DNA of 24,742 bases, taken from contig NZ_JAUMTY010000006.1 of assembly GCF_030530965.1 (NCBI RefSeq), positions 29,030 through 53,771 of the forward strand, written 5' to 3'. This document shows, one piece after another, positions 23,051-24,742 of this stretch. The stretch is from Corynebacterium sp. GTDB lineage: Bacteria; Actinomycetota; Actinomycetes; Mycobacteriales; Mycobacteriaceae. The notes under the pieces were generated by a model. That model ran no database searches. It was not told the DNA's origin and worked only from the letters and a program-made list of their open reading frames with translations. The stretch's first letter is position 1; each line of letters starts with the position of its first letter. The translations under genes were made by a program, and so were the position numbers.

Positions 23051-24274
23051 CTAAAACCCCACCCACACTGGCTCGGGTTCCAAGCTCACGCCGAACACGT
23101 CCCGGACGTGATCCTGCACGGCGTGGGCGAGCTCGACGATATCCGCGCTGCTCGCTCCGCCGCGGTTCGTCAAGGCCAGCGTGTGCTTCGTCGACAATGA
23201 CGCAGGAGCATGCACGTGAACTTTCCATCCTTTCGTCAGCCCCGACTTATCGATCAACCACGCGGCCGACAGCTTCACACGATCGCCGACGGGGAACGCT
23301 GGCATCGATTCCGCGATGTCATCCCCACACCGCTGGCGGACAGCCTCGCGGATAAGAGGGAGGGCGTCCGCGTCGATAATGGGGTTAGTGAAGAAAGAAC
23401 CCGCTGACCAGGTGTCATGATCGCTCTCATCGAGAACCATGCCCTTCCCGTGACGCAGCTGGAGGACCGCCTCACGCACCGCAGCAGCTGGCCGGCGGGC
23501 ACCACCCTCCTGGGCCGATTCTTCCGGGGTCACCCCCAAGCGCCGGGCCAACTCGCCATAGCGAAGCGGGGCCGACACTCCCCCGGGCGTCAATTGGAAC
23601 TCCACGGCCGTCACCACGGCCCGCCGGGTGAACTTGATGTTCGAGTAGCGGTAGGCCAGGTCGAGGGCGTCGGGAGTGACCCACTCCTGTGCACCCGGCT
23701 CGTGCTCATCATCGCCGCAATACGTCAACAACACGCGCTGCAGCACCGAAGACACCTCAACGCCATACGCACCCACATTCTGCACCGGCGTCGCACCGAC
23801 CGACCCCGGAATTCCCGACAGACACTCCAATCCGCCCAAACCCGATGTCACAGTCGCGGCCACGAGGGCATCCCACTCGACGCCGCCGAAACAGCTCACC
23901 GTGCCCTCGTGAACGTCCATCATGACGGGTGCTAGCTGCGATTCGTCATCGTCGGGATCGTCCAAAATAGGCCGGCGAACCATCAGATGAACGGCAATCA
24001 GCTCCTCGACCGACGGGCTCTCCGCGACCACCAAGTTCGATCCACCACCGACGACGATCCACGGCACCTGAGCATCAACGACGGCTTTCACCACTGTGGC
24101 GACGGCGCCGGGGGTTGTCACCTCGACGACCGCGCGCGGAGTACCGCCGATGCGCAACGTCGTTAAGTCCGCGAATGACTTCCCGCGGACAACGGACACA
24201 CCAACGGTCGCGTCCAGGCGCTCCAGGAGGTCATCGGTAGAATCCTGCTGCGGACTCGTCGGTAAAGAACTCAT
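23051..24274 (-). CDS. murB: UDP-N-acetylenolpyruvoylglucosamine reductase
   Basis: MurB reduces the enolpyruvyl group to form UDP-MurNAc, an early cytoplasmic step of peptidoglycan synthesis, using FAD and NADPH. Motifs are LTTLRIGGTPRAVVEVTTP, the FAD loop IVVGGGSNLVVAE, LSGIPGSVGATPVQNVGAYG, the active-site serine in SAGSFFTNPII, and AAWLIDKSGLTKGWKV. At 407 residues it is longer than E. coli MurB. The extra length comes from an acidic insert (ILDDPDDDESQLAP) and an ARRPAAAVREAV insert, both common in Corynebacteriales. The ATG at 24274 has a weak AAGG/GAG region upstream. It is divergent from a methyltransferase gene. Confidence 0.95.
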   Translation of the reverse strand: MSSLPTSPQQDSTDDLLERLDATVGVSVVRGKSFADLTTLRIGGTPRAVVEVTTPGAVATVVKAVVDAQVPWIVVGGGSNLVVAESPSVEELIAVHLMVRRPILDDPDDDESQLAPVMMDVHEGTVSCFGGVEWDALVAATVTSGLGGLECLSGIPGSVGATPVQNVGAYGVEVSSVLQRVLLTYCGDDEHEPGAQEWVTPDALDLAYRYSNIKFTRRAVVTAVEFQLTPGGVSAPLRYGELARRLGVTPEESAQEGGARRPAAAVREAVLQLRHGKGMVLDESDHDTWSAGSFFTNPIIDADALPLIREAVRQRCGDDIAESMPAFPVGDRVKLSAAWLIDKSGLTKGWKVHVHAPASLSTKHTLALTNRGGASSADIVELAHAVQDHVRDVFGVSLEPEPVWVGF

Positions 24275-24435
24275 CTGCTCAGCCTTAGTGTCGGATTGGT
24301 GGGCTGCCGTTCAGCCCCGGTTGACTCGTGACAGTACGGCCCCTCAGTCTACGATCACTATCGACGAGTGGGTAGTACCACATCCCACCACCGCTAACGA
24401 CGCTTCAAACGCACTTCTGCTGAACCGCACCCCCT

Positions 24436-24742
24436 ATGGACAAACCCTCGACCCCACATGGGAATCGCCGCCATCCCGACGCTGGGACGCCCGACGCTGG
24501 GACGCGGAATCTGCGCGCCCATAATGTCCGCACCCCATCGTGGAGCGGGAATGGGCCCGTCGGCACGGTGACACGTGGAACGACGGGGATTAACCGGCTG
24601 CGGCGATGCGACCGATGGGTGGTCCACAACGCGGACCTGCGCCACGCGCTCCTCCGTGCGGATAGGCCCCTGGCCGTGGATGTTGGGTACGGCGCGAGCT
24701 GGACAACCACCTGCGAGTGGGCCGCCCGTTTGCGCACTATTC
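24436..24742 (+). CDS. SAM-dependent methyltransferase, 3' end outside window
   Basis: The frame begins after a stop at 24421. The first ATG is at 24436, with no clear ribosome binding site. It is open to the window edge (102 codons). The diagnostic part is the last 35 residues, DRPLAVDVGYGASWTTTCEW followed by AARLRT. This is the glycine-rich SAM-binding motif I of an actinobacterial class I methyltransferase usually found divergent from murB. Upstream is GTVTRGTTGINRLRRCDRWV, a conserved-looking segment. The N-terminal 30 residues contain a perfect 15-bp tandem duplication (DAGTP DAGT). The substrate cannot be inferred. The start could lie further downstream if the duplicated segment is untranslated. 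Confidence 0.7.
   Translation, partial: MDKPSTPHGNRRHPDAGTPDAGTRNLRAHNVRTPSWSGNGPVGTVTRGTTGINRLRRCDRWVVHNADLRHALLRADRPLAVDVGYGASWTTTCEWAARLRTI
24475..24504 (+). repeat. 15-bp perfect tandem duplication
   Basis: CCCGACGCTGGGACG occurs twice back to back (24475-24489 and 24490-24504), in frame with the methyltransferase gene. It is probably a replication-slippage product in a region under little constraint. Confidence 0.85.

Overview
The window looks like a core chromosomal segment of a high-GC actinobacterium of the order Corynebacteriales, most likely a Corynebacterium. The reasons are mycothiol glycosyltransferase MshA, a SenX3/RegX3 two-component system beside phosphoglycerate mutase, the proC / excisionase-like HTH / 33-residue bS22 trio, a fused CysG-HemD protein, and the C5 (HemA) route to heme. 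The gene order resembles the mycobacterial and corynebacterial mshA-to-hemB region. I cannot name the species from the sequence alone.

Layout. (1) Positions 1-8621, all minus strand, form a heme-precursor operon: hemA, hemC (4-nt overlap), fused cysG/hemD and hemB. It continues into two four-helix membrane proteins of unknown function and then a P1B-type ATPase homologue that runs off the left edge. That homologue is the most unusual object here. Its reading frame is intact, but every catalytic motif visible in the window is altered (metal-binding CxxC absent, TGES to SGHS, CPC to GPV, DKTGT to NRVGT). (2) Positions 8622-12584, minus strand, hold a 465-bp gene-free hemA upstream region, a small glutaredoxin-like protein, a strongly folded intergenic element, the tiny ribosomal protein bS22, an excisionase/BldC-type HTH protein, proC, and an acidic membrane protein with a pentapeptide Ser/Asp repeat. 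(3) Positions 12585-14066, minus strand, hold an exopolyphosphatase (Ppx2-like) and a DoxX-like membrane protein. (4) Positions 14263-16408 are a plus-strand island: a lipoprotein with a very good intrinsic terminator, a 368-bp stretch carrying five copies of an AAAASTGCGGGG motif (three direct at an exact 30-bp period, two inverted), and a Cys-rich DUF3109-like protein that is probably translated from a leaderless mRNA. (5) Positions 16445-21113, minus strand, hold mshA, a YbjN-domain protein, gpmA, senX3 and regX3. (6) Positions 21286-24742 hold a plus-strand acyl-CoA ligase, a convergent murB, and the start of a divergent SAM-dependent methyltransferase.

How the genes work together. HemA, HemC, HemD and HemB carry charged glutamate to uroporphyrinogen III. 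The membrane genes behind hemB look co-transcribed with them, so a heme- or metal-linked envelope role is an inference worth testing. MshA starts mycothiol synthesis, SenX3-RegX3 and the exopolyphosphatase suggest phosphate and polyphosphate physiology, and Gpm, ProC, MurB and bS22 are housekeeping.
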